Shown: positions 41,761 to 50,919 of the stretch, piece by piece
How positions within the stretch are numbered: the stretch's first letter is position 1
Layout: every line of letters begins with the position of its first letter
NCBI RefSeq assembly: GCF_003311645.1
Contig: NZ_QEST01000243.1
Coordinates: forward strand, 1 to 64,000
Origin: Streptomyces sp. PT12
Lineage (GTDB): Bacteria; Actinomycetota; Actinomycetes; Streptomycetales; Streptomycetaceae
Length of the DNA: 64,000 nt
Direction of reading: 5' to 3'
Notes under the pieces: generated by a model
Seen by the model: the letters and a program-made list of their open reading frames with translations, nothing else
The model's database searches: none
Told to the model about the DNA's origin: nothing
Made by a program: the position numbers and the translations under genes

Positions 41761-42408
41761 ATGAACGTCGTCGGCAACGCCGTGCTGATCGTCGTGGACA
41801 TCCAGGGCGGCGGGGTGGAAAGGCCCGAGCCCGGCACCGGGATCCCGCACATGCCGGGCCGTGGCGAACGCGCCCCGCGGCAGCGCCACCTCGTCGACCG
41901 CGCGCGGGAGCGTGGCATCCCCGTGGTGTGGATCCAGGAGGTGCACAAGCCCAACCTCATCGACATAGGGCGCGAGCTTGACGGCTCCGAGGGGCCGCAC
42001 TGCGTCGAGGGCCGCCCCGAGACGGAGCTCGCGCCGGGGCTGAGGCCGAGGCCCGACGAGTTCCTGATCCGCAAGCGCCGCTACTCGGCCTTCTTCGGCA
42101 CCGAGTTGGAGATCGTGCTCAAGGCGTACAAGGCGGGGACGGTGATCCTCATCGGCGGCCTGACGGACGTGTGCGTGCACTACACCGCCGTCGACGCCCA
42201 CCAGCACGACTACCGGGTCAGGGTGGTCACCGACTGCGTCGCGGGGTCCACCAGCCAGGCCCACGACGCCGCCCTGCGGGCGATCCGCTATCTGCAACGG
42301 GACGCGCTCGTCGAACAGGCCGATGTGCTCGGCTGGTTGGCCACCGCGCCCGCCAACCCCGAGGTGGCCGTCGCCGATCGCACCCACCTCGCCGCGCGCG
42401 CCACCTGA
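41761..42408 (+). CDS. isochorismatase-family cysteine hydrolase
   Basis: A 215-residue alpha/beta hydrolase of the isochorismatase/amidohydrolase fold with the Cys-Asp-Lys set: Asp13 (LIVVDIQGG), Lys105 (FLIRKRRYSAF) and Cys138 (GGLTDVCVHYTAVDA), with the preceding cis peptide region intact. Members hydrolyse ureidoacrylate, biuret, nicotinamide or N-carbamoyl substrates. Regulation by TetR sites and the nearby urea-amidolyase-associated remnant point to a carbamoyl/urea-type substrate; this is inference. ATG start at 41761. Confidence 0.85.
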   Translation: MNVVGNAVLIVVDIQGGGVERPEPGTGIPHMPGRGERAPRQRHLVDRARERGIPVVWIQEVHKPNLIDIGRELDGSEGPHCVEGRPETELAPGLRPRPDEFLIRKRRYSAFFGTELEIVLKAYKAGTVILIGGLTDVCVHYTAVDAHQHDYRVRVVTDCVAGSTSQAHDAALRAIRYLQRDALVEQADVLGWLATAPANPEVAVADRTHLAARAT

Positions 42409-42588
42409 GCGGCCCTCAGGGCGTCATCAGAGCTTTCCTTCGTGGATGCCCCGGTTTTCGGGCCGGGGAGGGGACGAGGCTCCGGTGGAGCGGGGCGGGG
42501 AGGGCCGGTTGGCCGTCGGGGCGGAGCGGTGTGCGCCGCGCACCGGCCGACGCCTGCCATTCACGCGGGAGCTGATGGGTTGTGAGGT
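42409..42588. other. spacer before the TnpB element
   Basis: No gene. A CCCCGG/CCGGGG hairpin (42449-42454 with 42463-42468) may belong to the left end of the element. No clear terminal sequence or target motif could be fixed on this side. Confidence 0.35.
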
Positions 42589-43528
42589 GTGGCGCGGCAG
42601 GTCAAGCGGGCGTTCAGTACCGCTTCTACCCCACGGACGGGCAGGCGGCTGAGCTGTCGCGGACGTTCGGCTGTGTCCGTCTGGTGTACAACAAGGCGCT
42701 TGAGGAGCGCACCCGGGCCTGGTACGGCGAGCAGCGCCGGATCTCCTACGCGCAGTCGTCCGCCGCGCTCACGGAATGGAAGAAGACCGGGGAGCTCGCC
42801 TTCCTGGGCGAGGTGTCCTGCGTTCCGCTCCAGCAGGCGCTGCGCCACCTTCAAGCCGCGTTCGGGAACTTCTTTGCCAAGCGGGCCAGGTACCCCCGTT
42901 ACAAGTCGCTGAAGAGGTCGAGGGCGTCGGCCGAGTACACCCGGAGCGCCTTCACCTGGCGTGATGGGCGGCTGACGCTGGCGAAGATGAGCGGGCCTTT
43001 GGATATCCGCTGGTCGCGTCCGCTGCCTCAGGGAGTGGAGCCGTCCACGGTGACCGTCTCCCGTGACGCGGCGGGCCGCTGGTTCGTTTCCCTGCTGTGC
43101 CAGGACACCATCACCGAGGGCCCCGCCACGGGTGCGGCGGTCGGTGTCGACGTGGGCATCACGTCCCTGGTGACCCTGTCCACCGGGGAGAAGATCGCCA
43201 ATCCCCGGCATGAGGGGCGTGACCGTGCGCGGCTGGCGTGCGCGGGTGTGACCTCGTGGTGATCGACCGGTGGTTCCCCAGCTCGAAGCTGTGCGGGGCC
43301 TGCGGCAGGGTCGCGGCGGAGATGCCGCTGAACGTCCGGACGTGGACGTGCGAGTGCGGCGCGGTGCATGACCGTGATGTGAACGCGGCACGCGCCATCC
43401 TGGCCGCCGGGCTGGCGGCAGCAGCCTGTGGAGACGGTGTAAGACCTCAACGGGAGTCCTCCCGGACAGGGCAGTCGTCGGTGAAGCAGGAACGCCAGCG
43501 GGCGACCGCTGGAACCCCCCACCTTTAG
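42589..43528 (+). pseudogene. tnpB with frameshift and internal deletion
   Basis: The GTG at 42589 gives MARQVKRAF, after which one A is missing near 42616. The next frame continues the TnpB N-terminus (YRFYPTDGQAAELSRTFGCVRLVYNKAL) to the RuvC-I segment AVGVDVGITSLVTLSTGEK. It then jumps at about 43207-43250 from [11 protein letters not shown] to [18 protein letters not shown] in another frame. The stretch with the RuvC-II Glu is deleted, while the four-Cys zinc finger and [10 protein letters not shown] (RuvC-III) remain. The nuclease cannot be active. Confidence 0.8.
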
Positions 43529-43545
43529 ACGGGGCAGGAAGTCAA
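42589..43545 (+). mobile_element. IS200/IS605-type TnpB-only element, decayed
   Basis: It contains a broken tnpB and a recognisable right end. After the tnpB frame, the sequence CCCCCCACCTTTAGACGGGG, followed by CAGGAAGTCAA (43515-43545), matches the hairpin-plus-TCAA right end of streptomycete IS1341-like elements and the 3' end of their guide (omega) RNA. No tnpA is present. Just beyond TCAA lies a gene remnant cut at this point. Confidence 0.75.
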
Positions 43546-43865
43546 GAACCAGTTGACGTTGCTGGCACATGGGCGCAGGCGTCGCCCTCGGTGTCGGTCA
43601 GCTCGACGGCGGTGCCACGGGCCAGGACCCGGTGGCTGTAGTTGCCGCCGCCGATGGTCTCGGCCCAGGTCAGAAGGCTGGAGGGCACGCCGGGCCGCGG
43701 GCTCGGGTGGTCGGTCGCGGGCACCGTCGGCATGTCGGTGACGCGGGCGCCCCCCTGCGCGCGGGCGTGTGCGCGGGCGGCCCGGGTCGTGGCCGTGGTG
43801 GGCGTGGGGGCCGTGGTAGGCGCCGGTGGGGCGGCGGGGTCAGGTCGTGAAGCGGGTGCGGCCAT
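43542..43865 (-). pseudogene. urea-amidolyase-associated protein (DUF1989), truncated
   Basis: The readable part contains TWAETIGGGNYSHRVLARGTAVELTDTEGDACAH, the conserved start of UAAP1-type DUF1989 proteins. It ends after about 107 residues exactly at the TnpB right end, whereas family members are about 230-280 residues. The start ATG at 43865 has GGGAG upstream; 43871 is an alternative. These proteins accompany urea carboxylase/allophanate hydrolase. The long Ala/Pro/Thr-rich N-terminus is atypical. Confidence 0.7.
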
Positions 43866-43891
43866 GGTCATCTCCCGCGGAGGATATTTCT

Positions 43892-43909
43892 TTCGGTCGA
43901 TCGACAGAA
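43892..43909. promoter_or_regulatory. third TetR-type operator-like site
   Basis: TTCGGTCGATCGACAGAA has the same TTCnGTC/GACnGAA arms as the two sites at 41652 and 41712, with one extra central base. It is 27 bp upstream of the truncated UAAP gene, so that gene was probably in the same TetR regulon before the TnpB element arrived. Confidence 0.55.
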
Positions 43910-44146
43910 TTGGGCGCCGCCCGCGTCTCGGGGGCGTGAGCCGGGCGTTAAACGGCCGTTTCGGCCGCCGCCCGCCCCGCCCCCCGGTGGCTGGATCCAG
44001 GACCCCTCGTTTCGGATTCGCTAGGCTTTCCTGGCGATCGCACGGGCGCGAGGAGACTCCGCGCTCACGGAGCCGCCGCCGTGCGCCCCTGCGTCCCCGT
44101 CCGTTCCAGGTGGATTCCAGGTGAGTTGAAGGGAGCGAGTCCGCGG

Positions 44147-44890
44147 ATGTCCGACACCGCTGGCCTGAATGCCGAGGCCAAGAACGGTCACGCGCTCGTC
44201 GACGACCTCGCAGGCCGCATCCGCGGTCGGATCATGTCCGGCGAGATCGCCATCGGCGCCCAGCTGCGCCAGGCGGAGCTCGCCGCCGACTTTGGCGTCA
44301 GCAGAACGCCGGTGCGCGAGGCGTTGCGCCAGTTGCAGAGCGGCGGCCTCATCGAGGTGCTGCCCAATCGCGGCGCGGTCGTGCGGGTCCCCGCGCCCTG
44401 GGAGGTGCGCGAAGCCTACGAGGTGCGCGCGGAGCTCGAGGCGCTCGCCGCCGCGCGGGCGGTCAGCCGGATCACCGGCGAGCAGATGGAGGAGCTGCGC
44501 CGCGTCAACCAGGAGATGTACGACCACTCCGTCGCGGAGAGCAGGGGCGAACCGGCCGGTCTGCCGGTCAGCCAGCGGGACAACGACCGCTTCCACACCC
44601 TGATCGCCGAGATCTCGGGCAACGCCCGTCTCGCCAAGGTGGTCAACGACGTCAACGAGACGTTTCCCCGCAATGTCTCGGCCCAGCTCATCGTCAACGA
44701 CACGCGCCATCGCGACGAGAACTTCCGCGAGCACGAGCGCATCGTGGCCGCCCTCGCCGCGGGGGACGCCGAGGCCGCGGCGGCCCACATGCGTGAGCAC
44801 GTCGTGAAGGCGGGCGAGCAGCTGGCCGAGTGGTACGAGAAGCGCTCGTCGACGGTCTTCCGCGGCCGGGGCGGAGTCCCGGCGGCCTAG
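44147..44890 (+). CDS. GntR-family (FCD subgroup) transcriptional regulator
   Basis: A 247-residue regulator with an N-terminal wHTH (IRGRIMSGEIAIGAQLRQAELAADFGVSRTPVREALRQL) and an all-helical FCD ligand domain with metal-type residues in DRFHTLIAEISGN and EHERIVAALAAGDAEAAAAHMREHV. FadR/FCD proteins respond to organic acids and usually repress adjacent catabolic operons. It directly precedes the amine-catabolism array; TTGGATCC palindromes before both downstream transcription units are probable targets. The ATG at 44147 was chosen because the HTH begins about 18 residues later; GAAGGGAG lies upstream. Confidence 0.88.
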   Translation: MSDTAGLNAEAKNGHALVDDLAGRIRGRIMSGEIAIGAQLRQAELAADFGVSRTPVREALRQLQSGGLIEVLPNRGAVVRVPAPWEVREAYEVRAELEALAAARAVSRITGEQMEELRRVNQEMYDHSVAESRGEPAGLPVSQRDNDRFHTLIAEISGNARLAKVVNDVNETFPRNVSAQLIVNDTRHRDENFREHERIVAALAAGDAEAAAAHMREHVVKAGEQLAEWYEKRSSTVFRGRGGVPAA

Positions 44891-44952
44891 AACGCCCGCC
44901 GTTTGGCGTCTCACCCGCCCCGAGGCGTTCCGCGCACGCTTCCGTGGCCGTG

Positions 44953-44983
44953 TTGGATCCACTCGTGTTAGTTTTGGATCCCC
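44953..44983. promoter_or_regulatory. two TTGGATCC boxes upstream of the aminotransferase
   Basis: TTGGATCCAC (44953-44962) and TTGGATCCCC (44974-44983) are in direct orientation, 21 bp apart (two helical turns), and end just before the ribosome site. The same core appears as a perfect palindrome at 50920-50931. Confidence 0.6.
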
Positions 44984-44998
44984 ACGGAAGGGTGATGC

Positions 44999-46252
44999 GT
45001 GATGGATTCGATCGAGGCGGCACCTGTCACCTCCTCCGGCACGGGGGCGGAGACCGACGTCGCCGCCGAGCGCGCGCGCACCGTCGGCGCGGGTCTGTCG
45101 CACCATTTCAACGCCGCGGGCTCCGCGTTGCCCTCACACGGCGTCATGGCCGCCGTCGTCGACCATCTGCGTCTTGAGGAGCGGCACGGCGGCTACGAGG
45201 CCGCGGCGGCGGCCCGCGAGCGGACCGAGGACGTGTACGCGGCGGCCGCCGAGCTCATCGGCGCCAGGGCGCACGAGATCGCCCTGTTCGACAGCGCGTC
45301 CACGGGCCTGCGCGTGCTCGTCGACGCGCTCAGGCCAGGGCGCGGCGAGCGCGTCATCGCGTCGAGCACGACCTATGTCAGCCACGCGCTGCACCTCATG
45401 GCGATGGCGGGGGAGCGCGGCGTCGAGCTGGTCGTCGCGCCCGTCGACGGCCGCCGGAGGGTCGACCTCGACGCGCTCGACGCCCTGCTCGCGGACGGGC
45501 GGCCCTCGATCCTCACGGTCTCGCACATCCCCACGTCCTCCGGGCTCGTCGAGCCCGTGGAGGGCATCGGCGCGATCGCCAGGCGCCACCGGGCCACCTA
45601 CATCCTGGACGCGACGCAGTCCGTGGGGCACCTGAACGTCGACGTGGGGGCCATCGGCTGCGACGCGCTCGTCACGACGGGCCGCAAGTTCCTGCGCGGC
45701 CCGCGCGGCACCGGCTTCGCCTATGTCGGCGAGCCGCTGTTCGAGCGGCTGACGCCGACCGCCCCCGATGTGCGCGGGGCCCGTTGGGTGTCGGCCTCCG
45801 GCTGGGAACTCAGCCGGAACGCACGGCGGTTCGAGTCGTGGGAGAGCGCGGTGGCCGCGCGGCTCGGCCTGGGGGCCGCGCTGCGCGAGGCCATCGCCCG
45901 CTCGCCGCGGCGCACCGAGCGATGGCTGCGCGCACGCGCCGCGCTGCTGCGCTCCGCGCTCGCGGACCTCCCCGGCGTGCGGATCGCCGACCCGGAGGGC
46001 CCCGTGTCCGCGATCGTGACGTTCGTCGTCGACGGCGTGGAGAGCCCCGCCGTGGTCGACGCGCTCGCCGCGAGGAACGTCCGCGTCGTCTCGGTGCCAG
46101 CCACCCACGGCCAGTGGGACCTCGGCGCGCGGGCGCTGCCCTCGGTCGTCAGGGCGTCGGTCCACGTCTACAACGACGAGGCCGACATCGGCGCGCTCGT
46201 CGACGCCGTCCGCGCGGTCGCCGCGGGACGCGGCGGGGAGGCGAACGGATGA
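44999..46252 (+). CDS. class V aminotransferase (PLP enzyme)
   Basis: A 417-residue fold-type I PLP enzyme related to isopenicillin-N epimerase/cysteine desulfurase-type aminotransferases. It shows LFDSASTGLRVLVDAL, TVSHIPTSSGLVEPV, the PLP Asp in YILDATQSVGHLNVDV and the Schiff-base Lys230 in TTGRKFLRGPRGTGF. It could transaminate, eliminate or epimerise an amino acid. GTG at 44999 is 6 bp after GGAAGGG; ATG at 45002 is equally possible. It overlaps the next gene by 4 bp. First gene of the catabolic array. Confidence 0.82.
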   Translation: MMDSIEAAPVTSSGTGAETDVAAERARTVGAGLSHHFNAAGSALPSHGVMAAVVDHLRLEERHGGYEAAAAARERTEDVYAAAAELIGARAHEIALFDSASTGLRVLVDALRPGRGERVIASSTTYVSHALHLMAMAGERGVELVVAPVDGRRRVDLDALDALLADGRPSILTVSHIPTSSGLVEPVEGIGAIARRHRATYILDATQSVGHLNVDVGAIGCDALVTTGRKFLRGPRGTGFAYVGEPLFERLTPTAPDVRGARWVSASGWELSRNARRFESWESAVAARLGLGAALREAIARSPRRTERWLRARAALLRSALADLPGVRIADPEGPVSAIVTFVVDGVESPAVVDALAARNVRVVSVPATHGQWDLGARALPSVVRASVHVYNDEADIGALVDAVRAVAAGRGGEANG

Positions 46253-47376
46253 CCCGGCGCGCGAACGACACGAACGACACGAACAGCGCGAACGACGCGG
46301 ATGTCGTCGTCATCGGGCTCGGCGTGCACGGCAGCGCCGCGGCCGCGAGCCTGGCGCGCCGCGGGCGGCGCGTAATCGCGCTCGAACGCTTCCTCCCCGG
46401 ACACGCCAGGGGGTCATCGCACGGCAGGACCCGCATGATCCGCCGCGCCTACCCCCACCCCGCGTGGAACGGCCTCGTCGAGCGCGCGTTCGCGGCCTGG
46501 GCCGCCCTCGAGGCGGAGTCGGGCCAGCGGCTCGTGCGCCGCACGGGCGGGCTCTACGCGCACCGCGGCACGTCACGGCTCCAGGGTCCTGGCTGCGAGA
46601 CCGTCGACGACCCGGCCGAGCTGGCCCGCCGCATGCCCGGGCTCGCCGTGCCCGAGGGATACGGGGCGGTCCACGACCCCGCCGCCGGAGTCATCGAGGC
46701 CGCGGGCGCGCTGGCGGCGCTGCGCCGTGCCGCGCTCGCCCATGGCGCGCAGCTGCGGCACGGCGCGCGGGTGCGCGGCTGGGAGCCCACGGGGGCGGGC
46801 GTCCGCGTCGCGACCGACGACGGTGTGCTGACGGCGGCCCGCCTGGTGATCGCGGCCGGGTCCTGGTCGGGCGCGCTCGTGCCGTCGCTCGCGCCCCTGT
46901 TCGAGGTCTGGCGCATCCTCACGGTGACCGTTCGGGCGGGCCAGCCCGTCGGCATGCCGCCGCGCCTGGGCGCCTTCTCCGTCGACCGCCCCGAAGGACT
47001 GGTCTTCGGCATCCCCGACGCCGGGGGAAACGGCGTGAAGATCGGCGTCGACGCGGGCCCGCGCTGGGACCCCGAGGAGCCACAGGCCCCGCCGAGCCGG
47101 CGGGAGGTCGCGGAGCTGCGCGAGCTCCTGGCCTCCTGTGTGCCGGGGCTCGACACGACGCCCGTCGAGGCCGCCGCGTGCCTTTACACGATGACGGAGG
47201 ACCGGCGTTTCGTCATCGGCCCGCTCGCCGACGCCCCCGAGGTCGTGGTCGTGGCGGCCTGCTCGGGGCACGGCTTCAAGTTCGGGCCCGCCCTCGGCGA
47301 CGCGGCCGCCGACCTGTGCGACGGCGTTCCGCGCCCCGACCTCGACTTCGTCTCGACGGCCAGGCGGGGGTTCTGA
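46249..47376 (+). CDS. FAD-dependent amine oxidase, monomeric sarcosine oxidase-like
   Basis: A 375-residue DAO-family flavoenzyme. The dinucleotide motif is VVVIGLGVHGSAAAASLARRG (about residues 19-39). The covalent-FAD motif AACLYTMTEDRRFVIGP places Cys311 at the position that binds FAD in sarcosine oxidase, and SGHGFKFGPALG closes the fold. It oxidises a secondary or glutamylated amine to an imine with O2. In the Puu pathway a related flavoenzyme oxidises gamma-glutamyl-putrescine. The N-terminus has a short NDTNDTN duplication. ATGA overlap with the aminotransferase. Confidence 0.85.
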   Translation: MTRRANDTNDTNSANDADVVVIGLGVHGSAAAASLARRGRRVIALERFLPGHARGSSHGRTRMIRRAYPHPAWNGLVERAFAAWAALEAESGQRLVRRTGGLYAHRGTSRLQGPGCETVDDPAELARRMPGLAVPEGYGAVHDPAAGVIEAAGALAALRRAALAHGAQLRHGARVRGWEPTGAGVRVATDDGVLTAARLVIAAGSWSGALVPSLAPLFEVWRILTVTVRAGQPVGMPPRLGAFSVDRPEGLVFGIPDAGGNGVKIGVDAGPRWDPEEPQAPPSRREVAELRELLASCVPGLDTTPVEAAACLYTMTEDRRFVIGPLADAPEVVVVAACSGHGFKFGPALGDAAADLCDGVPRPDLDFVSTARRGF

Positions 47377-47377
47377 T

Positions 47378-48919
47378 ATGGCCGTCGCCCTCGCCGCCCC
47401 GCACCGCGACGCCGTCGCCGCGGGCGAGCGCGCCGTCGCGGCGGGCGGCAACGCGCTCGACGCCGCCCTCGCCGCCGCCGTCATGCTCACGGTCGTCTAC
47501 CCGCACCAGTGCGCGCTCGGCGGTGACCTCGTCGCCCTGGTCCGCTCGCCGGGGGGAACGACCACGGCGGTCGTCGCGGCGGGCACGGCGCCCCGCGCCA
47601 TCGACCGCGCGGCGGCCACCTGGACCGCCGTCCCCCGGCAGGGCGCGCACGCGGTGACCGTGCCGGGGATCGTCGCCGGGTGGCTCGAACTGGCCCGCCT
47701 GGGCGGCAACGTGCCGCTCCGCGCGGCGTTCGGCGACGCGGCGGGCGCGGCCGACGACGGCACCCGGGTGAGCGCGGGCCTCGACCGCGCGCTGCGCGCC
47801 CGCCGCGCCGCGGTCCTGGCCGACCCGGGCCTGCGCGCGGTGTTCGCGCCAGGCGGGGAGCCACTGACGCGCGGGGCGACGCTGCGCCAGCCCGCACTCG
47901 GGGCGACGCTGCGGCGGCTCGCCGCCGATCCGCGCGACGCCTACGAGGGCGACACCGCGCGGGCGTTGGTCGGGGCGCTGCGCGCGCGGGGCGGCGTGCA
48001 CACGCTCGCCGACTTCGCCCGCTACCGGCCCGAGACGTCCCCCGCCGTGACCCGCGAGGTCGCCGGGCGCGCCTGGTCGGTCGCGCCGCCGCCCTCCGTG
48101 GGCCCCGTGCTCCTGGGCGTCGCGCGCGCCGCGGCGCATGCGGGATTCGAACCCGCACCTGCGCGCGTGGTCGAGGCCAGCCTGGCGGGTGTCGCGGCCA
48201 GGGCCGCGCACCTCGGCGACCCGCGCTCGGGCGGCGCCGACCTCGGCGCCCTGCTGCGGCTCGACGCGGCGCCCGCCGCCGTCGGGCCCGAGCCGCGCGC
48301 CGCGGGGGACACCGTGGCGGTGGCGGCGATCGACGACGAGGGCTGGGGCGTCACCCTTGTCCAGAGCGTCTTCCAGAGCTTCGGGGCCGGGCTGCTCGAC
48401 CCCCGAACCGGCGTCGTACTGCACAACCGCGGCGCGGCGTTCAGCCTTGACCCCGCGTCGCCCGCTCGCCTCGCCCCGGGGGCGCGGCCCCCGCACACGC
48501 TGTGCCCCGTCATCGTCCACGCGGCGGGGGCCACGGTCGTCGCCGGCTGCCAGGGCGGGCGGGCCCAGCCCTGGATCCTGGCCCAGCTGGTCCCCGCGAT
48601 GACGGACGCGGCCCGGCCGCTGGACGGGATCCTGGCCCGTCCGCGCTGGGTGGTCGGCGACGTGGACCTCGGCCACGCCGGGCTCACCCTTGTCGCCGAG
48701 CCCGGGGTCGGCGACGACGTCGCCGCGGCGGCCAGGGCGGCGGGGCTGCCCGTGGCCCGGTTCCCCGCAAGGGACGACGCCGCGGGCCACGTCCAGGTCG
48801 TGCGGCGGCGCGCGGGGCCCGCGGGGCCCGTGCTCGAAGGGGCGAGCGACCCCCGCGCCGACGGCGTGAGCGTCGTCGTCGGCCCGTCCCGCACCCGCCA
48901 CCCCGAGGAGGAGACATGA
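47378..48919 (+). CDS. gamma-glutamyltransferase-family Ntn hydrolase (first)
   Basis: A 513-residue GGT-family protein, cytosolic by lack of a signal peptide. The N-terminal AAGGNALDAALAAAVMLTVV and GGDLVALVRS are GGT hallmarks. The self-cleavage/nucleophile site is Thr312 in AAGDTVAVAAIDDEGWGVTLVQS. Cytosolic GGT-like enzymes can hydrolyse gamma-glutamyl amides, which would release the product of the GS-like ligase downstream. The residues just before Thr312 differ from the usual HTT, so cleavage should be tested. It starts 1 bp after the flavoenzyme stop. Confidence 0.8.
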   Translation: MAVALAAPHRDAVAAGERAVAAGGNALDAALAAAVMLTVVYPHQCALGGDLVALVRSPGGTTTAVVAAGTAPRAIDRAAATWTAVPRQGAHAVTVPGIVAGWLELARLGGNVPLRAAFGDAAGAADDGTRVSAGLDRALRARRAAVLADPGLRAVFAPGGEPLTRGATLRQPALGATLRRLAADPRDAYEGDTARALVGALRARGGVHTLADFARYRPETSPAVTREVAGRAWSVAPPPSVGPVLLGVARAAAHAGFEPAPARVVEASLAGVAARAAHLGDPRSGGADLGALLRLDAAPAAVGPEPRAAGDTVAVAAIDDEGWGVTLVQSVFQSFGAGLLDPRTGVVLHNRGAAFSLDPASPARLAPGARPPHTLCPVIVHAAGATVVAGCQGGRAQPWILAQLVPAMTDAARPLDGILARPRWVVGDVDLGHAGLTLVAEPGVGDDVAAAARAAGLPVARFPARDDAAGHVQVVRRRAGPAGPVLEGASDPRADGVSVVVGPSRTRHPEEET

Positions 48920-50868
48920 TCACGGCACGTCGGTGGAGCGACCCGCTCGACCCCGAGGAGATCGCAGGCGTCGTCGCCCTTGTCCGGCGCGACGAGCGCA
49001 TCGGCGCCCGTCCCCGCTTCTGGGGGATGGCCGTCGACGAAGGACTCGCCAGGGGCCTCGCGCCGGGCCAGGGCCGCCCGGCGCGGCTCGTCGTCATGAA
49101 CCCCGACGCGCACGAGGCGTGGGAGGTCACCGCGTGGACGGCGGGCACCGACCGCCCCGCGTCCCTGGTCGGATGGCGGCCCGTCGACGCCAAGCGGCCC
49201 GGCGTCTCGTCCGAGGAGGCCCGCCTCGTCGCGCGGGCCGCCCGCGAGCACCCGCTGCTGAAGGAGGCCCTGGCCAGGCGCGGGATCCACGACACCTCGC
49301 TCGTGTGGGTCGACCCCGAGTCGATCACGGGCTTCGAGCCCGAGGACCTGAAGGACAGAAGGCTCAGCTGGGGCACCGTGTGGCACCGCGAGTCGGAGGA
49401 CGACAACGGCTATGCGCGCCCCGTGGCGGGGCTTGTGCCCATCGTCGACCTGGAGACGCTTGACGTCGTCCGTATCGAGGACCACGGCGTGGTGCCGATG
49501 GCGGGCGAGACCGGCGTGTACCGCTCGGGCACCTGGGGCGCGGACCGCGACGTCGCGCCGCTGGAGATCACCCAGCCCGATGGCCCGGGCTTCACCGTGG
49601 ACGGGCACGAGGTCACGTGGCAGAACTGGTCGTTCCGCGTCGGCTTCACCCACCGCGAGGGGCTGGTGCTGCACGACCTGACCTATCGCGAGGGCGGCAC
49701 GGCGCGGCCCGTGCTGCGGCGCGCCGCCGTCAACGAGATGTATGTGCCCTACCTCGACTCCGACCCGACGGCCTACCGCAAGAACTTCTTCGACTGGGGC
49801 GAGTACGGCGCGGGGCCGCTCACCGCCTCGCTCGAGCTGGGCTGCGACTGCCTGGGCGAGATCCACTACTTCGACGCCCACGTGCTCGACGGCCTCGGCG
49901 AGGTCAAGACGGTCAAGAACGGCGTGTGCCTGCACGAGGAGGACTTCTCCGTCCTGTGGAAGCACGTCAACACGCGGACCGGCGAGGCCGATGTGCGCCG
50001 CTCGCGGCGGCTGGTCATCTCGTTCTTCGCGACGGTCGCCAACTACGACTACGGCTTCTACTGGTCCCTCTACCAGGACGGCGCGATCGAGCTCGAGGTC
50101 AAGCTCACGGGGATCCTCTCGGTGTCGGGCACGGCCGACGGCGCGACGCCGCCGTTCGGGCGCCTGATGAGCCCAGGCGTCCAGGCGCCCACGCACCAGC
50201 ACTACTTCGCGATCCGCCTGGACACCGCCGTCGACGGGCCGCTCAACCGCCTCGTCGAGGTGCACGCCGAGGTCGAGGAGGACGAGACGCTCAACCCCTA
50301 CGGCAACGCGTGCCGCATGGTGCCGACGGTCATCGCGTCCGAGCGGACCGCCGCCCGCGCCAACGACCCGTCGCGCGCCGTGCACTGGCGCGTCGAGAGC
50401 GCGGAGCGCGTCAACCGGTTCGGCGACCCCACCGCCTTCAGGCTCGCGCTGCCGGACACCACGCGCCTGTTCGCGCGCCCCGGCAGCGTCGTCGAGCGCA
50501 AGGCGCCGTTCGTCGCGAAGCACCTGTGGGCGACGGCATACGACCCGGCCGAACGTTTCATCGCGGGGGAGTACCCCAACCAGGCGCCGCTGGGCGAGGA
50601 GGGCATCACGGCGTGGCAGCGCGCCGACCGCCCCCTCGACGGCGCCGAGCTCGTCCTGTGGCCCGTGATCGCCTCGCACCACTACGCGCGCCCCGAGGAC
50701 TGGCCGATCATGCCCGTGCAGCGCATAGGGCTGCGCCTTGAGCCCGACGGCTTCTTCGACCGCAACCCCTCGCTCGACGTCCCGCCGTCGCGGCCTTCCG
50801 GGCACTGCCACGGGGGCGGCGCGACATCCTGCTCATGCGAAGGGAACGCGCCTGCAACGCCCCCGTGA
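48916..50868 (+). CDS. copper amine oxidase (topaquinone enzyme)
   Basis: A 650-residue copper/TPQ amine oxidase that converts primary amines to aldehydes, NH3 and H2O2. The TPQ-forming Tyr377 lies in VANYDYGFYW. The catalytic base is Asp293 in NFFDWGEYGAG, and the copper ligands are His427 and His429 (THQHYF) plus a His of the pair 588-589 (SHHYARPEDWP). The spacing matches Arthrobacter enzymes. No signal peptide. The C-terminus is Cys/His-rich (GHCHGGGATSCSC). ATGA overlap with the GGT gene, so part of the same operon. Confidence 0.93.
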   Translation: MITARRWSDPLDPEEIAGVVALVRRDERIGARPRFWGMAVDEGLARGLAPGQGRPARLVVMNPDAHEAWEVTAWTAGTDRPASLVGWRPVDAKRPGVSSEEARLVARAAREHPLLKEALARRGIHDTSLVWVDPESITGFEPEDLKDRRLSWGTVWHRESEDDNGYARPVAGLVPIVDLETLDVVRIEDHGVVPMAGETGVYRSGTWGADRDVAPLEITQPDGPGFTVDGHEVTWQNWSFRVGFTHREGLVLHDLTYREGGTARPVLRRAAVNEMYVPYLDSDPTAYRKNFFDWGEYGAGPLTASLELGCDCLGEIHYFDAHVLDGLGEVKTVKNGVCLHEEDFSVLWKHVNTRTGEADVRRSRRLVISFFATVANYDYGFYWSLYQDGAIELEVKLTGILSVSGTADGATPPFGRLMSPGVQAPTHQHYFAIRLDTAVDGPLNRLVEVHAEVEEDETLNPYGNACRMVPTVIASERTAARANDPSRAVHWRVESAERVNRFGDPTAFRLALPDTTRLFARPGSVVERKAPFVAKHLWATAYDPAERFIAGEYPNQAPLGEEGITAWQRADRPLDGAELVLWPVIASHHYARPEDWPIMPVQRIGLRLEPDGFFDRNPSLDVPPSRPSGHCHGGGATSCSCEGNAPATPP

Positions 50869-50919
50869 TGGCCTGCGTCTCCGGGCGGCGCACACAGTCG
50901 CCGCCCTCGACACGCAAGC

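Noticed and set aside
48140-48156. A tRNA T-arm lookalike (minus strand GCGGGTTCGAATCCCGC) inside the first GGT gene
   Set aside because: No acceptor, D or anticodon stem could be found at proper distance on that strand, and the reading frame through it is conserved GGT coding sequence.
48022-50811. 929-codon minus-strand open frame opposite the GGT and copper amine oxidase genes
   Set aside because: No recognisable motif and low-complexity composition; the plus-strand genes carry all catalytic residues.
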